NCBI GenBank assembly: GCA_905197955.1
Contig: CAJKAR010000023.1
Location: forward strand, 10,220 to 74,219
Direction: 5' to 3'
From: an uncultured Lentisphaeria bacterium
GTDB lineage: Bacteria > Verrucomicrobiota > Lentisphaeria > Victivallales > UBA1829
Length of the DNA stretch: 64,000 nt
Position numbers and translations under genes: made by a program. The notes below the pieces were generated by a model. The model was not told the DNA's origin. It searched no databases and worked only from the letters and a program-made list of their open reading frames with translations. Positions 45,365 to 53,737 of the stretch are shown here, piece after piece (the stretch's first letter is position 1; every line of letters begins with the position of its first letter).

Positions 45365-45770
45365 ATCAGCCAGATCACTCACCGATCCGCATCATGCGAT
45401 CCCGGCAACGGATGCGGATCGGCTCCAGCCATCCCCCGGAAAACTTTTTGAGTTCCATCCTCAGAAATTTCCTCATCCTAGAACTCCGGGATCCTGCCTC
45501 CATCCCATATTGCATTCATCCCCCGGACCGGCACACAACCGGCCGGGCGGAAAACAGATCCGCATACAATCGGACGGACGGAAAATGGTTACCATTTCCG
45601 CTGACTGGGAAATCTTCTGAAAACCATCACAACTGATTTTACTGATTTTTATTTTTCACTATTTTTTTAAATTTTCCCTCTTGACAAAAATCATCTTTTA
45701 GAGTATAATGAAGAACGAAACTGATTTTACTGATTTTTATTTTAGAGCAAAAAATATAGACAGGATCATC
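45365..45770. other. Intergenic region before the GntR-type gene
   Basis: This 406 bp gap opens with an 11-bp perfect stem (CCGATCCGCAT at 45382-45392 with ATGCGGATCGG at 45412-45422), which lacks a U-run on the plus side. The middle (about 45430-45600) shows no gene or clear signal. The end holds the promoter and two operator-like repeats listed separately. Confidence 0.55.
45631..45743 (+). promoter_or_regulatory. Promoter flanked by two identical 25-bp direct repeats (likely GntR operators)
   Basis: TTGACA (45681-45686) and TATAAT (45704-45709) are separated by 17 bases, a perfect consensus promoter. An identical 25-base sequence lies upstream (45631-45655) and again just after the predicted start of transcription (45719-45743). 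Each copy contains ACTGATTTT twice in tandem. Sites on both sides of a strong promoter suggest repression by the adjacent GntR-type protein, possibly with DNA looping. The repeats are 88 bp apart, start to start. Confidence 0.75.
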
Positions 45771-46844
45771 ATGAAAGAGACTCCGGAATTTCTTCGTGTT
45801 CTGCCGCGCGGACAGCAGACAGCCGCCTGCCGGGATGTTTCTCTGTTTCTGCGCAAACAGATTGAAACCGGACGTCTTGCCAGCGGCGAAACACTTCCCT
45901 CTCTGCGGGAACTTGCCCGGATCTGGAACATCAGCTACTACACCATTCAGCAGGCGACGGATGAGCTGATGCGTTCCGGACTTCTTTGCAAATATCCGGG
46001 CCGAGGCATTGCCGTCAGCGCGAAACGCAGCGGAATCCGCAGAATCGGCCTGTACACCACGCGCCAGATCACCTCCAACGGAGAATACGGGTTTTACGAT
46101 ACGCTGCGCGATCTGCTCTGCCGGAAAATTCAGGATCTCGGACTCGAATACACCATCTGGTTCGACTCCCGCAAGCCGGAAAAACAATCCACCGTTCCGG
46201 AATATATCAGCCGGGCGGTTGCAGCGGATCAGGTTCAGGCAGTTGCCGGAATCCTTCTTGGAGAGGAGTCTCACAGCTGGTTTCATCGTCTGCCCGTGCA
46301 TGTAACGGATGTCAGCAGCATCCTGATGGAACGTCGGGATATCCAGTCCATTCCGGAAATCGTCCGGATCCTGAAAGAAAAAAATTTCAAGCGGATCGGG
46401 ATCATCTGCCCGGAGAATCCGCGGACTAAAACCGCGTTTCCGCTTCAGCCCCTCCAGGAAAACGGAATCAAGCTGATGCCCCGCTATCAAAGAAGATTCA
46501 GCAGCCACAGGCCCGACTATACGACCTTCGAGGAATATGGATATCGTCTGACCGCCGATCTTCTTGACTCGAAACCGCGTCCGGAAGCTCTGATCGTCTA
46601 TCCGGATCATGCGGCACGCGGCGCCATTCTCGCCATCCGGGAACGGGGAATCCGAGTGCCGGAAGAGCTGTTCACGGTCTTTCACCGCAACCGGGAACTG
46701 GAATATTTCTGTCCGTTTCCGGCCGCATGGCTGGAGGTCTCCATCTCGACGATTGCCGATCTCCTGCTGGAAAATCTTCTTGGAAAGACAACGCCATCTC
46801 CTGCCGGAGAGCTTAACGAAAAAGGAGACTCCCATGATGCATAA
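45771..46844 (+). CDS. GntR-family regulator with LacI-type sensor domain
   Basis: Residues about 15-85 are a GntR winged helix (FLRKQIETGRLASGETLPSLRELARIWNISYYTIQQATDEL). Residues 95-340 follow the periplasmic-binding-protein-like fold used by LacI and by AraR-type GntR proteins (IGLYTTRQ, ALIVYPDHAARGAI). The ATG at 45771 follows AGGAT by four bases; an in-frame ATG at 45708 is part of the -10 box and cannot be used. The gene overlaps the following GH42-like gene by 11 bp, so it most likely controls that cassette and itself. Confidence 0.88.
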   Translation: MKETPEFLRVLPRGQQTAACRDVSLFLRKQIETGRLASGETLPSLRELARIWNISYYTIQQATDELMRSGLLCKYPGRGIAVSAKRSGIRRIGLYTTRQITSNGEYGFYDTLRDLLCRKIQDLGLEYTIWFDSRKPEKQSTVPEYISRAVAADQVQAVAGILLGEESHSWFHRLPVHVTDVSSILMERRDIQSIPEIVRILKEKNFKRIGIICPENPRTKTAFPLQPLQENGIKLMPRYQRRFSSHRPDYTTFEEYGYRLTADLLDSKPRPEALIVYPDHAARGAILAIRERGIRVPEELFTVFHRNRELEYFCPFPAAWLEVSISTIADLLLENLLGKTTPSPAGELNEKGDSHDA

Positions 46845-49494
46845 ATCCCTCTTCCTGCTGCTGATTCTGCTGACCGCGGCACACCTTTCCGCCGCAGGCG
46901 TTTTCTACAAAGCGGCGCCCTATCGTTATTACCTTCAGTCGTTCGATCCAGCTGCAGGACTGCGCAGTTCGCAGCCGCTCTGCATCACGCTGAACAAGGG
47001 AACGAATTATCCTGTCACCGCGGATCTGAAGCAATATCTCCCGAACAAAACCAAATATAACAAACTGCAAGGTGTTGTCAGAATCCGGAAAGAAATCGTC
47101 GGACCCGTCCTCTTTGCAAAAAGATTCTCTCCGGAAAGCGCATGGAAGCTGCCCTGGCTCCCCACCGGTTTTTATCTGCTGGAAGTGCAGGGGATCAACG
47201 AACGGAACGAAATTGTCACGGAACGCGAACTGACCTTCCATGTTGTGGAAGACACACTTCCGGAGCACGATCGGAAACTTCCGCAGAGCGATTCCGGAAT
47301 TTTCCATACAGACTTTCACTCCGGCAAACTCTTTCTGAAAGGGCTCCCCGCCGATCCGAAAGGAATCCGCGTTGAACTGGAAGCAAAGGATCTCTACGGA
47401 AGCATCGCCATCCGGAAAGAACTGCCGCTGAGCGAAGATTCCATCCCCCTTCCCGAACTGCAGGCGGGACAATGCTTCAAACTGCGGACCTCGCTCCGGA
47501 AAGACGGTCGGGAAATTGCCCGCACCCGGCAGTTGATCTGGCGGAAAGGCTCCTATCCTGCTCAAAAACCGGACTGGAAAAAATATACCTCCCCGAAAAC
47601 CCTTCTGCCCGAAGTAATCGTTCACGAAAATCAGGTCATGGTAGGGAGATTCGAATCCAATCTCCGCGGACTCGACGCGCTTGTCAAAGGGATGAAAGAA
47701 CGGGGCAGCAATGTCATCAACATCAATTTCAAATGGAACCATGTGGAACCGCTGACCGGCGTGTTTCTGTTTCAGGAACTGGATCGTTATGTTGACTATT
47801 TCACCAAGCGCGGAATCCGCTTCGGTCTGATTATCGGCGGCTCACTGTTCGACGGCTCCCCCTACGACTGCTGGGGCGAGTGGATGATGGATCACAACGG
47901 CGACTGTCAGGTCTGGCGGAACTTCTGCGTCACCTCTCCCGCCTCGCCGAAGTACAGAACCGCGATCCGCGGCCTGATCTCCGCCCTGTATGAACGCTAC
48001 AAGGACAATCCCTGCTTCCACTCCTGGACGTACAGCGGACAGGGACTCGATTCCGGCACCTATATGGATCATTACAACCGCATCACCGATTACTCCCCGT
48101 ATTTTCAGGCCCGCTTCCGCGTCTTTCTGAAAAAACGCTACGGAACCATCCATGAGCTCAACCGGAAGTGGAATACAAACTTCTCCGACTTCGAGAAGGT
48201 CACTCCGCCGATGCCGGATTTCTCCAAAGCCGTGGATCTTTCACAGCCGTGGCGGGATTTCACAGACGCAAAGCTGGAAGTGTTTGCCGATGCCAATACC
48301 AATCTTTTCGATCCGGCGATCCGAGCCTTGGACAGCAAACGTCCAGTTTCCAACTATCTCACCTACATGGGACCGATCGAATATCTTCTTCCCGCGATGA
48401 AGCAGCGGGGCTCCAGCCTCAATGACGGCGGAGGCGAATCCCATCAGATGGTCCGTCTTTATTCGATCGCCTCAAACTACGGAATCCGCCGGCAGCCGGA
48501 ATCCCATTACGTCCCTGCGGATAAACGACGGCAGCTTCAGGATCTTGTCACGAACACTCTCCGCTACGGCATGGAACACAGCAATCTGGGAACCGTCTGG
48601 AACAGTATGGTCAACATTCACGCCGACGGCTATCCGAAAAACAAAAACCTCCAGGATTCCATGCGCTTTTGGAAAACAGTCATTCCCGTTCTGCAGTCGA
48701 TGTCGAAGACCCGTCCGGATGCGCCGCCAATCGGATTTCTCCTCTCGTGGGACGATCTCTTTTTCCGTACCCGCGCCTGGAGATGGTATGCCATGCCGTG
48801 CAACGATCTGCAGAAAGCCGCCGGCGAACTCTCTCTCGGCAACGTCCCCTGGCTGAGCGGCATCACTCCGTATTCTCTCTTCCGACAGCAGAAAATGCTG
48901 GTTGTCTCCGGCGAAAACCGCGTTTTCAGCCGGGAACTGCTGGATAAATTAAAACGATTCGCTCAGGAAGGCGGAACGATCGCGTTCATCGGCAACGCAG
49001 GCGAATACACGCTCGATTCCTCAACCCCCTTCCTCTGGAGACAGGAACTGCAGGCTCCCGCTCTCGCCGAAAACCGGATCACCCAATGGAAATCCGGTCC
49101 GGGAACCATTCTCTATCTGCCGCTGAAGAAGCGCGAATCGTTCACGGCAAAACACCTGAAAACTCTGCTTGATACGGCTGGAATCCGGCGAAAGGTCGAA
49201 ACCGATCAGCCGGGAGTGCAGGGTTTTCTGCTGAAGGATGAGAAATGCAGATATCTGATCGTCTCCGCCTTCAACGGATTCGACAACCTCCGAACCCTGA
49301 AATCGGAGAAGTCCATCCCGGTCTCGATCCGTCTGTTTCCGACCGTTCCCGGTCCGCGGAACTGGAAACTGACACGCCTGTATCCGGCATCCGCTCCCGT
49401 CATCCGAACCGGCGAAGAACTGCGCACGACGGGAATCCGGACTCATCTTGCACCATCCGATCTGGAAATCTATCGAATTGAATCAGAACAATAA
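46834..49494 (+). CDS. Secreted GH42-like (beta-galactosidase-like) protein with an altered acid/base position
   Basis: The 886-residue protein has a signal peptide (MMHKSLFLLLILLTAAHLSA) and about 250 residues of beta-sandwich sequence. A TIM barrel follows with NFKWNHVEPLTGVFLFQELDRY, FRVFLKKRYGTIHELNRKWNT and DDLFFRTRAW, typical of GH42-type enzymes. A late flavodoxin-like segment follows (LKRFAQEGGTIAFIGNAGEY). Where GH42 has the catalytic NE, this protein reads SGQG (Gln403), so acid/base catalysis may be lost or placed elsewhere; a Glu in QPESHYVP is a possible nucleophile. GGAG lies six bases before the start. It is followed by a pilin-like gene and led by the GntR gene. Confidence 0.7.
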   Translation: MMHKSLFLLLILLTAAHLSAAGVFYKAAPYRYYLQSFDPAAGLRSSQPLCITLNKGTNYPVTADLKQYLPNKTKYNKLQGVVRIRKEIVGPVLFAKRFSPESAWKLPWLPTGFYLLEVQGINERNEIVTERELTFHVVEDTLPEHDRKLPQSDSGIFHTDFHSGKLFLKGLPADPKGIRVELEAKDLYGSIAIRKELPLSEDSIPLPELQAGQCFKLRTSLRKDGREIARTRQLIWRKGSYPAQKPDWKKYTSPKTLLPEVIVHENQVMVGRFESNLRGLDALVKGMKERGSNVININFKWNHVEPLTGVFLFQELDRYVDYFTKRGIRFGLIIGGSLFDGSPYDCWGEWMMDHNGDCQVWRNFCVTSPASPKYRTAIRGLISALYERYKDNPCFHSWTYSGQGLDSGTYMDHYNRITDYSPYFQARFRVFLKKRYGTIHELNRKWNTNFSDFEKVTPPMPDFSKAVDLSQPWRDFTDAKLEVFADANTNLFDPAIRALDSKRPVSNYLTYMGPIEYLLPAMKQRGSSLNDGGGESHQMVRLYSIASNYGIRRQPESHYVPADKRRQLQDLVTNTLRYGMEHSNLGTVWNSMVNIHADGYPKNKNLQDSMRFWKTVIPVLQSMSKTRPDAPPIGFLLSWDDLFFRTRAWRWYAMPCNDLQKAAGELSLGNVPWLSGITPYSLFRQQKMLVVSGENRVFSRELLDKLKRFAQEGGTIAFIGNAGEYTLDSSTPFLWRQELQAPALAENRITQWKSGPGTILYLPLKKRESFTAKHLKTLLDTAGIRRKVETDQPGVQGFLLKDEKCRYLIVSAFNGFDNLRTLKSEKSIPVSIRLFPTVPGPRNWKLTRLYPASAPVIRTGEELRTTGIRTHLAPSDLEIYRIESEQ

Positions 49495-49512
49495 CAGAGA
49501 AAGCTCCTTCAA

Positions 49513-50253
49513 ATGAACAGGGAAAAAAACGTTTTCACACTGATAGAACTCCTCGTGGTAATTGCGATCATCGCCATCCTGGCGGGAATGCTGCTGCCGG
49601 CACTGAACAGCGCAAGGGAGAAAGCCAGAACCATGACCTGCCTGAACCAGATGAAACAGATCGGGACCGCGGTCAACACCTACACTAGCGATAACGACGA
49701 TACCGTTCCCGGATACCGGATGAGCGAAACCGACACCGAAGAAAAAGACCGCTGGGTCGCCATGCTCAACAATTATGTCAATAAAATGCCGTGGCTGTGG
49801 GCATGTCCGGCCTCACCGCAGTCGAACAATGCCTCCGCGATGAACTATCTTCACAACTACCGGACCCCCGGAGCGACCTTCTTCTCCGAACTCCGCAAAG
49901 TCCAGGGAATCGGGATCAATGCCATGGACTGGCGCGCCTCATCCGTTCCCCGCGTCTCCTTTGCCTATTCCTGGTTCAAGGCGGGACAGATTAAAAATCC
50001 CTCCATGGTGATTTACAGCGGAGACTGTGCCGGCGAACTCCTCGGCAATACTCAGGGACAGCTTCGATTTGAAGCCTATGTCTATCCAAGCACCAACGCC
50101 TTGAGAATGCAGCCCTATCACAACGGCGGCTTCGGCATCAATGCGCATTTCTTTGACGGCCATGTGGAGACCCTTCCCCAAAGCCGTGCCTATATGTGGA
50201 CTCAAACGGCATCCACCGGAATCGGAAAGAACCACTTCTTCGTTACAAAATAA
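49513..50253 (+). CDS. Pilin-like exported protein (H-Xn-DG type)
   Basis: The 246-residue protein starts MNREKNVFTLIELLVVIAIIAILAG, a class III prepilin signal, then MLLPALNSAREKARTMTCLNQMKQIG. Near the C-terminus, HNGGFGINAHFFDGHVE fits the processing-associated H-Xn-DG motif (here 11 residues between His and Asp). It follows the GH42-like gene by 18 bp, as part of the GntR cassette. Likely exported through a pseudopilus-type pathway; the role in glycan use is inferred. Confidence 0.88.
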   Translation: MNREKNVFTLIELLVVIAIIAILAGMLLPALNSAREKARTMTCLNQMKQIGTAVNTYTSDNDDTVPGYRMSETDTEEKDRWVAMLNNYVNKMPWLWACPASPQSNNASAMNYLHNYRTPGATFFSELRKVQGIGINAMDWRASSVPRVSFAYSWFKAGQIKNPSMVIYSGDCAGELLGNTQGQLRFEAYVYPSTNALRMQPYHNGGFGINAHFFDGHVETLPQSRAYMWTQTASTGIGKNHFFVTK

Positions 50254-50286
50254 CTCTTCCGGGAGCGGACGGAACAAACGGGAAAA

Positions 50287-50976
50287 TCATCCCCGTTCCG
50301 CATGTTTCCGCTCCATCATCCGGATCATCCGGCACGCCAGCACTCCCGCGCCGAATCCGTTGTCGATGTTCACCACCGACATGCCTTCCGCACAGGAATT
50401 CAGCATTGCCAGCAGAGGTGCCACGCCTCCGAAACTCGCACCGTAACCGACCGATGTCGGCACCGCCACCAGCGGAGACTCCACCAGTCCGGCCAGGACA
50501 CTTCCCAGCGCGCCTTCCATCCCGGCCACGGCAATCACCACATCCGCCCGGCGAATCTCTTCGATCCGTGCCAGCAGACGATGCAGTCCGGCAACCCCTA
50601 CATCGAAATGGCGCCCGACCTTTGCTCCGAAAAATTCCACCGTCCGCGCAGCCTCCTCCGCCACCGGAATATCCGCAGTTCCACCCGTACAGACCGCAAC
50701 GAGCCCATGCAGTTCCGCAATAGTCCCCCATGTGGATTTCAAAATCCGGGAAACGGGATCATATTCCACAGCGATCCCGTCCTGCGTCAGGAATTCCGCC
50801 TGAGCCGGTGAACATTTTGTACCGAGCGCAGGGGTTCCGGCCTCCCGAAACGCATGCATGATCGACAGAAGCTGTTCCGGTGTCTTCCCCGGACAATAGA
50901 CCGTTTCCCCAAGACCGGTCCGCGACGACCGCGTCATATCGAGTTTGGCAAATCCCAAATCCTTGAATGAATCCAT
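50287..50976 (-). CDS. larB: LarB, pyridinium-3,5-biscarboxylic acid mononucleotide synthase
   Basis: The 229-residue protein has the PurE-like C-terminal half of LarB: VAVCTGGTADIPVAEEAARTVEFFG, VAGMEGALGSVLAGLVESPLVAVPTSVGYG and VVNIDNGFGAGVLA. The N-terminal part (LGFAKLDMTRSSRTGLGETVYCPGKT) is also typical. It carboxylates nicotinic acid adenine dinucleotide at the start of nickel-pincer cofactor synthesis. LarC, LarE and a racemase are not in the window, so this copy is isolated here. Confidence 0.92.
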   Translation of the reverse strand: MDSFKDLGFAKLDMTRSSRTGLGETVYCPGKTPEQLLSIMHAFREAGTPALGTKCSPAQAEFLTQDGIAVEYDPVSRILKSTWGTIAELHGLVAVCTGGTADIPVAEEAARTVEFFGAKVGRHFDVGVAGLHRLLARIEEIRRADVVIAVAGMEGALGSVLAGLVESPLVAVPTSVGYGASFGGVAPLLAMLNSCAEGMSVVNIDNGFGAGVLACRMIRMMERKHAERG

Positions 50977-51049
50977 TGTTTTCCTCCTCCCGGATATTCC
51001 GACGTTTCCCGGAAACAGTCACTCCCGGTACAAACTCCCAGGCACTCTC

Positions 51050-51090
51050 TTCGAAACAAAACCGCCGTATGAAAACTTTCCATACGGCGG
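51050..51090 (-). terminator. Rho-independent terminator of the pilin-like operon
   Basis: On the minus strand CCGCCGTATG and CATACGGCGG form a perfect 10-bp stem around nine bases, followed by TTTTGTTT. It lies 34 bp after the stop at 51124. Confidence 0.85.
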
Positions 51091-51123
51091 AATCGGAACA
51101 TCGTTCAGCAGAACCGGCAGTTC

Positions 51124-51834
51124 TTAGTTTGTTTCAACGTAATTGTAGGTTTTCATCTTGTCTTTGATTCTGGAGGCATCGAAGTTATCGACACGTCCGT
51201 CAGCCATCGCCGCATTGGCGCGGTCGGAATGACGCAGGACAATATTTCCTTTTCCACTCGAACCAGCACTGCCGGTCCCCTCATCCAGGAAGTAGGCTTC
51301 CGGCTCTTTGCCGGTTCCCAGCGTGGAATCCGCAGCAAGAACATGCTTGTTGTCAATCTGCGAACGGATTCGGTAATACACAGAAGTAGAACCAACTTTC
51401 AGTGAGCCTTCATCCGAATTACCCACCGGTACGCCGTAAGAATTCAGTTTTCCGGGATTGCCATAGGTGATCGGGCAGTTCACAACTGTTTTCGACGTAT
51501 CGGTCGCATCAAATCTCGGCAGATATTTTTTCATTCCGAGACGAATGTACCACGGAATGTTGGTTGCATTCTCCAGCGCATCTTCCGATGATGGCTGGGA
51601 AGTTGCTGCCGTCGTGGAAGGAGTTCCTGCGAAATCAGCCGGAGGCAGAAGATCGTCAAAATCGTTTGCATACAGCATGAAGGTCGCGCCGACCTGCTTC
51701 AGATTGCTGACACAGGCCGCATTCTGCGCACTGGCACGCGATTTGTTCAACGCAGGCAGAAGCAGTCCGGCAAGGATGGCAATAATGGAAATGACCACCA
51801 GGAGTTCCGTCAGGGTAAAATTCTGTTTCTTCAT
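51124..51834 (-). CDS. Pilin-like exported protein (H-X9-DG type)
   Basis: The 236-residue protein starts MKKQNFTLTELLVVISIIAILAG, a class III prepilin signal (Thr before the conserved Glu), and ends with HSDRANAAMADGRVDNF, an exact H-X9-DG motif. The middle has short lower-complexity stretches (SSTTAATSQPSSE type). It is 17 bp downstream of a GspG-like gene and in front of a strong terminator, so the pair form one unit. The nearest ATG to the signal was used, with AAGGAAC upstream. Confidence 0.85.
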   Translation of the reverse strand: MKKQNFTLTELLVVISIIAILAGLLLPALNKSRASAQNAACVSNLKQVGATFMLYANDFDDLLPPADFAGTPSTTAATSQPSSEDALENATNIPWYIRLGMKKYLPRFDATDTSKTVVNCPITYGNPGKLNSYGVPVGNSDEGSLKVGSTSVYYRIRSQIDNKHVLAADSTLGTGKEPEAYFLDEGTGSAGSSGKGNIVLRHSDRANAAMADGRVDNFDASRIKDKMKTYNYVETN

Positions 51835-51851
51835 TTTTTCTGTTCCTTCTC

Positions 51852-52514
51852 TTAATAGGTTTTCACACCTTCCCATGATGTTGCATAACGAGCAGAATCT
51901 AAATCCTTAGTCGTATAAGGACCTTCTCTGGTAAAAACAGCGACAGGGGTCAAAAGAGTTTCCTTTGGATAAGCGTTTGAGCCTGTCATATACAATCCAT
52001 CCAGTTTATTTTGCAATTCACCGTCCGATTTGTAGACGATAAAATAAGTTTTTCCCCACGGATCAAGATATCCTTTTTTTTGAGCATATGATGCTGGCGG
52101 ATCCAAAAATGTTATATGCTTCTTATTATTGTACCATTCTGCTGAAGTTGAAGAAAGTTTCTCTGTGGGGTCAGGAGTAGCTGCGTTTGGATCATCATTA
52201 TAAGGATAACCTATCATCATCGTAAAAAAACGTTTATATGATGTATCGGCTCCATTGGGGATTTCAGAATATTTTCTCCCAATAACATACTGGGCGTTAC
52301 TGTTTTCCGTGACACCATCAGGTTCCGGCATCGCAGAATATTCCGTTTCGAAATTCTTGATTGCCAGCTGAATGGAATTGCATTCAGCCGCCGCCTGATT
52401 CAGTTTCGCAGTCGCCATACTCTTGCTGATCACGGGAATCGCAAGTCCAGCAAGAATCACAATAATTCCCACGACCACAAGGATTTCCACCAATGTGAAA
52501 CTTCTCTTTTTCAT
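51852..52514 (-). CDS. GspG-like pseudopilin
   Basis: The 220-residue protein starts MKKRSFTLVEILVVVGIIVILAG, a class III prepilin signal, and contains YLDPWGKTYFIVY, the DPWG block of the major type II secretion pseudopilin GspG. It also has the helix NQAAAECNSIQLAIKNFETEYSAMP. There is no H-X9-DG motif. It is first in a two-gene unit behind a near-consensus promoter. Likely a structural pseudopilin or a relative used for export of surface proteins. Confidence 0.82.
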   Translation of the reverse strand: MKKRSFTLVEILVVVGIIVILAGLAIPVISKSMATAKLNQAAAECNSIQLAIKNFETEYSAMPEPDGVTENSNAQYVIGRKYSEIPNGADTSYKRFFTMMIGYPYNDDPNAATPDPTEKLSSTSAEWYNNKKHITFLDPPASYAQKKGYLDPWGKTYFIVYKSDGELQNKLDGLYMTGSNAYPKETLLTPVAVFTREGPYTTKDLDSARYATSWEGVKTY

Positions 52515-52556
52515 TGGAACATACTCCTTCACGTTCTTAAGGTTCTTCCGTGGAGC

Positions 52557-52585
52557 ATTATACAACATTTTTTCCAGCAAGTCAA
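52557..52585 (-). promoter_or_regulatory. Promoter of the GspG-like/pilin-like operon
   Basis: On the minus strand TTGACT (52585-52580) and TATAAT (52562-52557) are exactly 17 bases apart, about 42 bp before the start codon: the strongest promoter match in this part of the window. Confidence 0.75.
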
Positions 52586-52617
52586 CCCCTTTTTCCCGAA
52601 AAACAACGGGAAGTTTT

Positions 52618-52674
52618 GAAAAAAAATGATTTTTTCATCATCTTCCCGCATTTTTTCTTTCCGGCGAACCGGAA
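52618..52674 (-). terminator. Hairpins after queA, second followed by a U-run
   Basis: The minus strand first has TTCCGG-TTCG-CCGGAA (52674-52659), a stem with the stable UUCG loop. An A/U-rich hairpin (AAGATGAT with ATCATTTT) and a run of eight T follow. Together they probably end the glgA-queA transcript. Confidence 0.6.
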
Positions 52675-52690
52675 CAGACGAATAAATTCT

Positions 52691-53737
52691 CTATTTCAGA
52701 ATCAGCATGCAGTCGCCATAACTGAAAAAACGCATCCGTTCGCGAACCGCCAGACGATAGGCGTTCCGAATGTTCTCGCATCCGGCAAATGCACTGACCA
52801 GCATCAGAAGAGTGCTTTTCGGAAGATGAAAATTCGTCAGAAGAATATCCGCCGACAAAACCTCATATGGCGGATAAATAAAAATATCCGTACTCCCCGT
52901 GTGCGGTTTGAACAGACGATCCTGCTGCACACAGGATTCCAGCACCCGGAGCGTGGTCGTGCCGACCGCCGCAATCCGATGCCCTTCCAGACGTGTCCGG
53001 TTCAACAGTTCGGCAGTCTCTTCCGTAAAGCAGAAGTCCTCCGAGTGCATCTTATGCTCGGCAATCTCCTCCACCGTCACCGGTTTGAACGTTCCCTGCC
53101 CCACATGAAGCGTCACCGTTGCTTTCTGTACCCCTTTTGCGGCGAGTTCTTCCAGAATCTCTTTTGTAAAATGCAGTCCGGCAGTGGGAGCGGCGACCGC
53201 TCCGGGAGCCTCTGCATAAACCGTCTGATACCGTTCCGCATCCGGCGGAAGATTCTGACGTTTGATGTAGGGCGGAAGAGGAATATGTCCGCAACGCTCA
53301 ATGATCTCCTCCGGAGCCTCTCCCGAGAGCTCCACCACGCATTCCCCCGATGGCTCTTTTTTCCGTACAATCACCTGCCATCCCGATGGCTCCCCGCTTG
53401 TCAGCAGCAGCGCGAGCACCGTCCCTTCCGACACCCGTTTGCCCGGCTTCAGAAAACACGACCAGCAGCGATGATCCGCCTGCGGCCGCAACAGCATGAT
53501 CTCAATCCTCGCTCCGGTCTCCTTCAGCGCAAACAGACGAGCCCGGATCACCCGGGTATTGTTGACCGCAATGCAGTCCCCCGGCTCCAGATAATCCACA
53601 ATCCGGCGGAACGGCATGATCTCGCAATTCCCCGATCGGGAATCCAGCACCAGCATCCGCGAATCTCCGCGGTGCTCCGGAGGATTCTGGGCAATCAGCT
53701 CCTCCGGAAGTTCGTAATCAAAATCAGACGTGCGCAT
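52691..53737 (-). CDS. queA: tRNA preQ1(34) S-adenosylmethionine ribosyltransferase-isomerase
   Basis: The 348-residue protein starts MRTSDFDYELPEELIAQNPPEHRGDSRMLVLD, the conserved QueA N-terminus, and has NNTRVIRARLF, PTAGLHFTKEIL and LLTNFHLPKSTLLML. It adds a ribosyl moiety from SAM to preQ1 in tRNA, giving epoxyqueuosine. The start lies inside the last codons of glgA (14 bp overlap) with GAGAGG ten bases upstream. Confidence 0.96.
   Translation of the reverse strand: MRTSDFDYELPEELIAQNPPEHRGDSRMLVLDSRSGNCEIMPFRRIVDYLEPGDCIAVNNTRVIRARLFALKETGARIEIMLLRPQADHRCWSCFLKPGKRVSEGTVLALLLTSGEPSGWQVIVRKKEPSGECVVELSGEAPEEIIERCGHIPLPPYIKRQNLPPDAERYQTVYAEAPGAVAAPTAGLHFTKEILEELAAKGVQKATVTLHVGQGTFKPVTVEEIAEHKMHSEDFCFTEETAELLNRTRLEGHRIAAVGTTTLRVLESCVQQDRLFKPHTGSTDIFIYPPYEVLSADILLTNFHLPKSTLLMLVSAFAGCENIRNAYRLAVRERMRFFSYGDCMLILK

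Noticed and set aside
45708..45770. Upstream in-frame ATG for the GntR-type gene
   Set aside because: The ATG is part of the TATAATG -10 region, so it lies before the transcription start.
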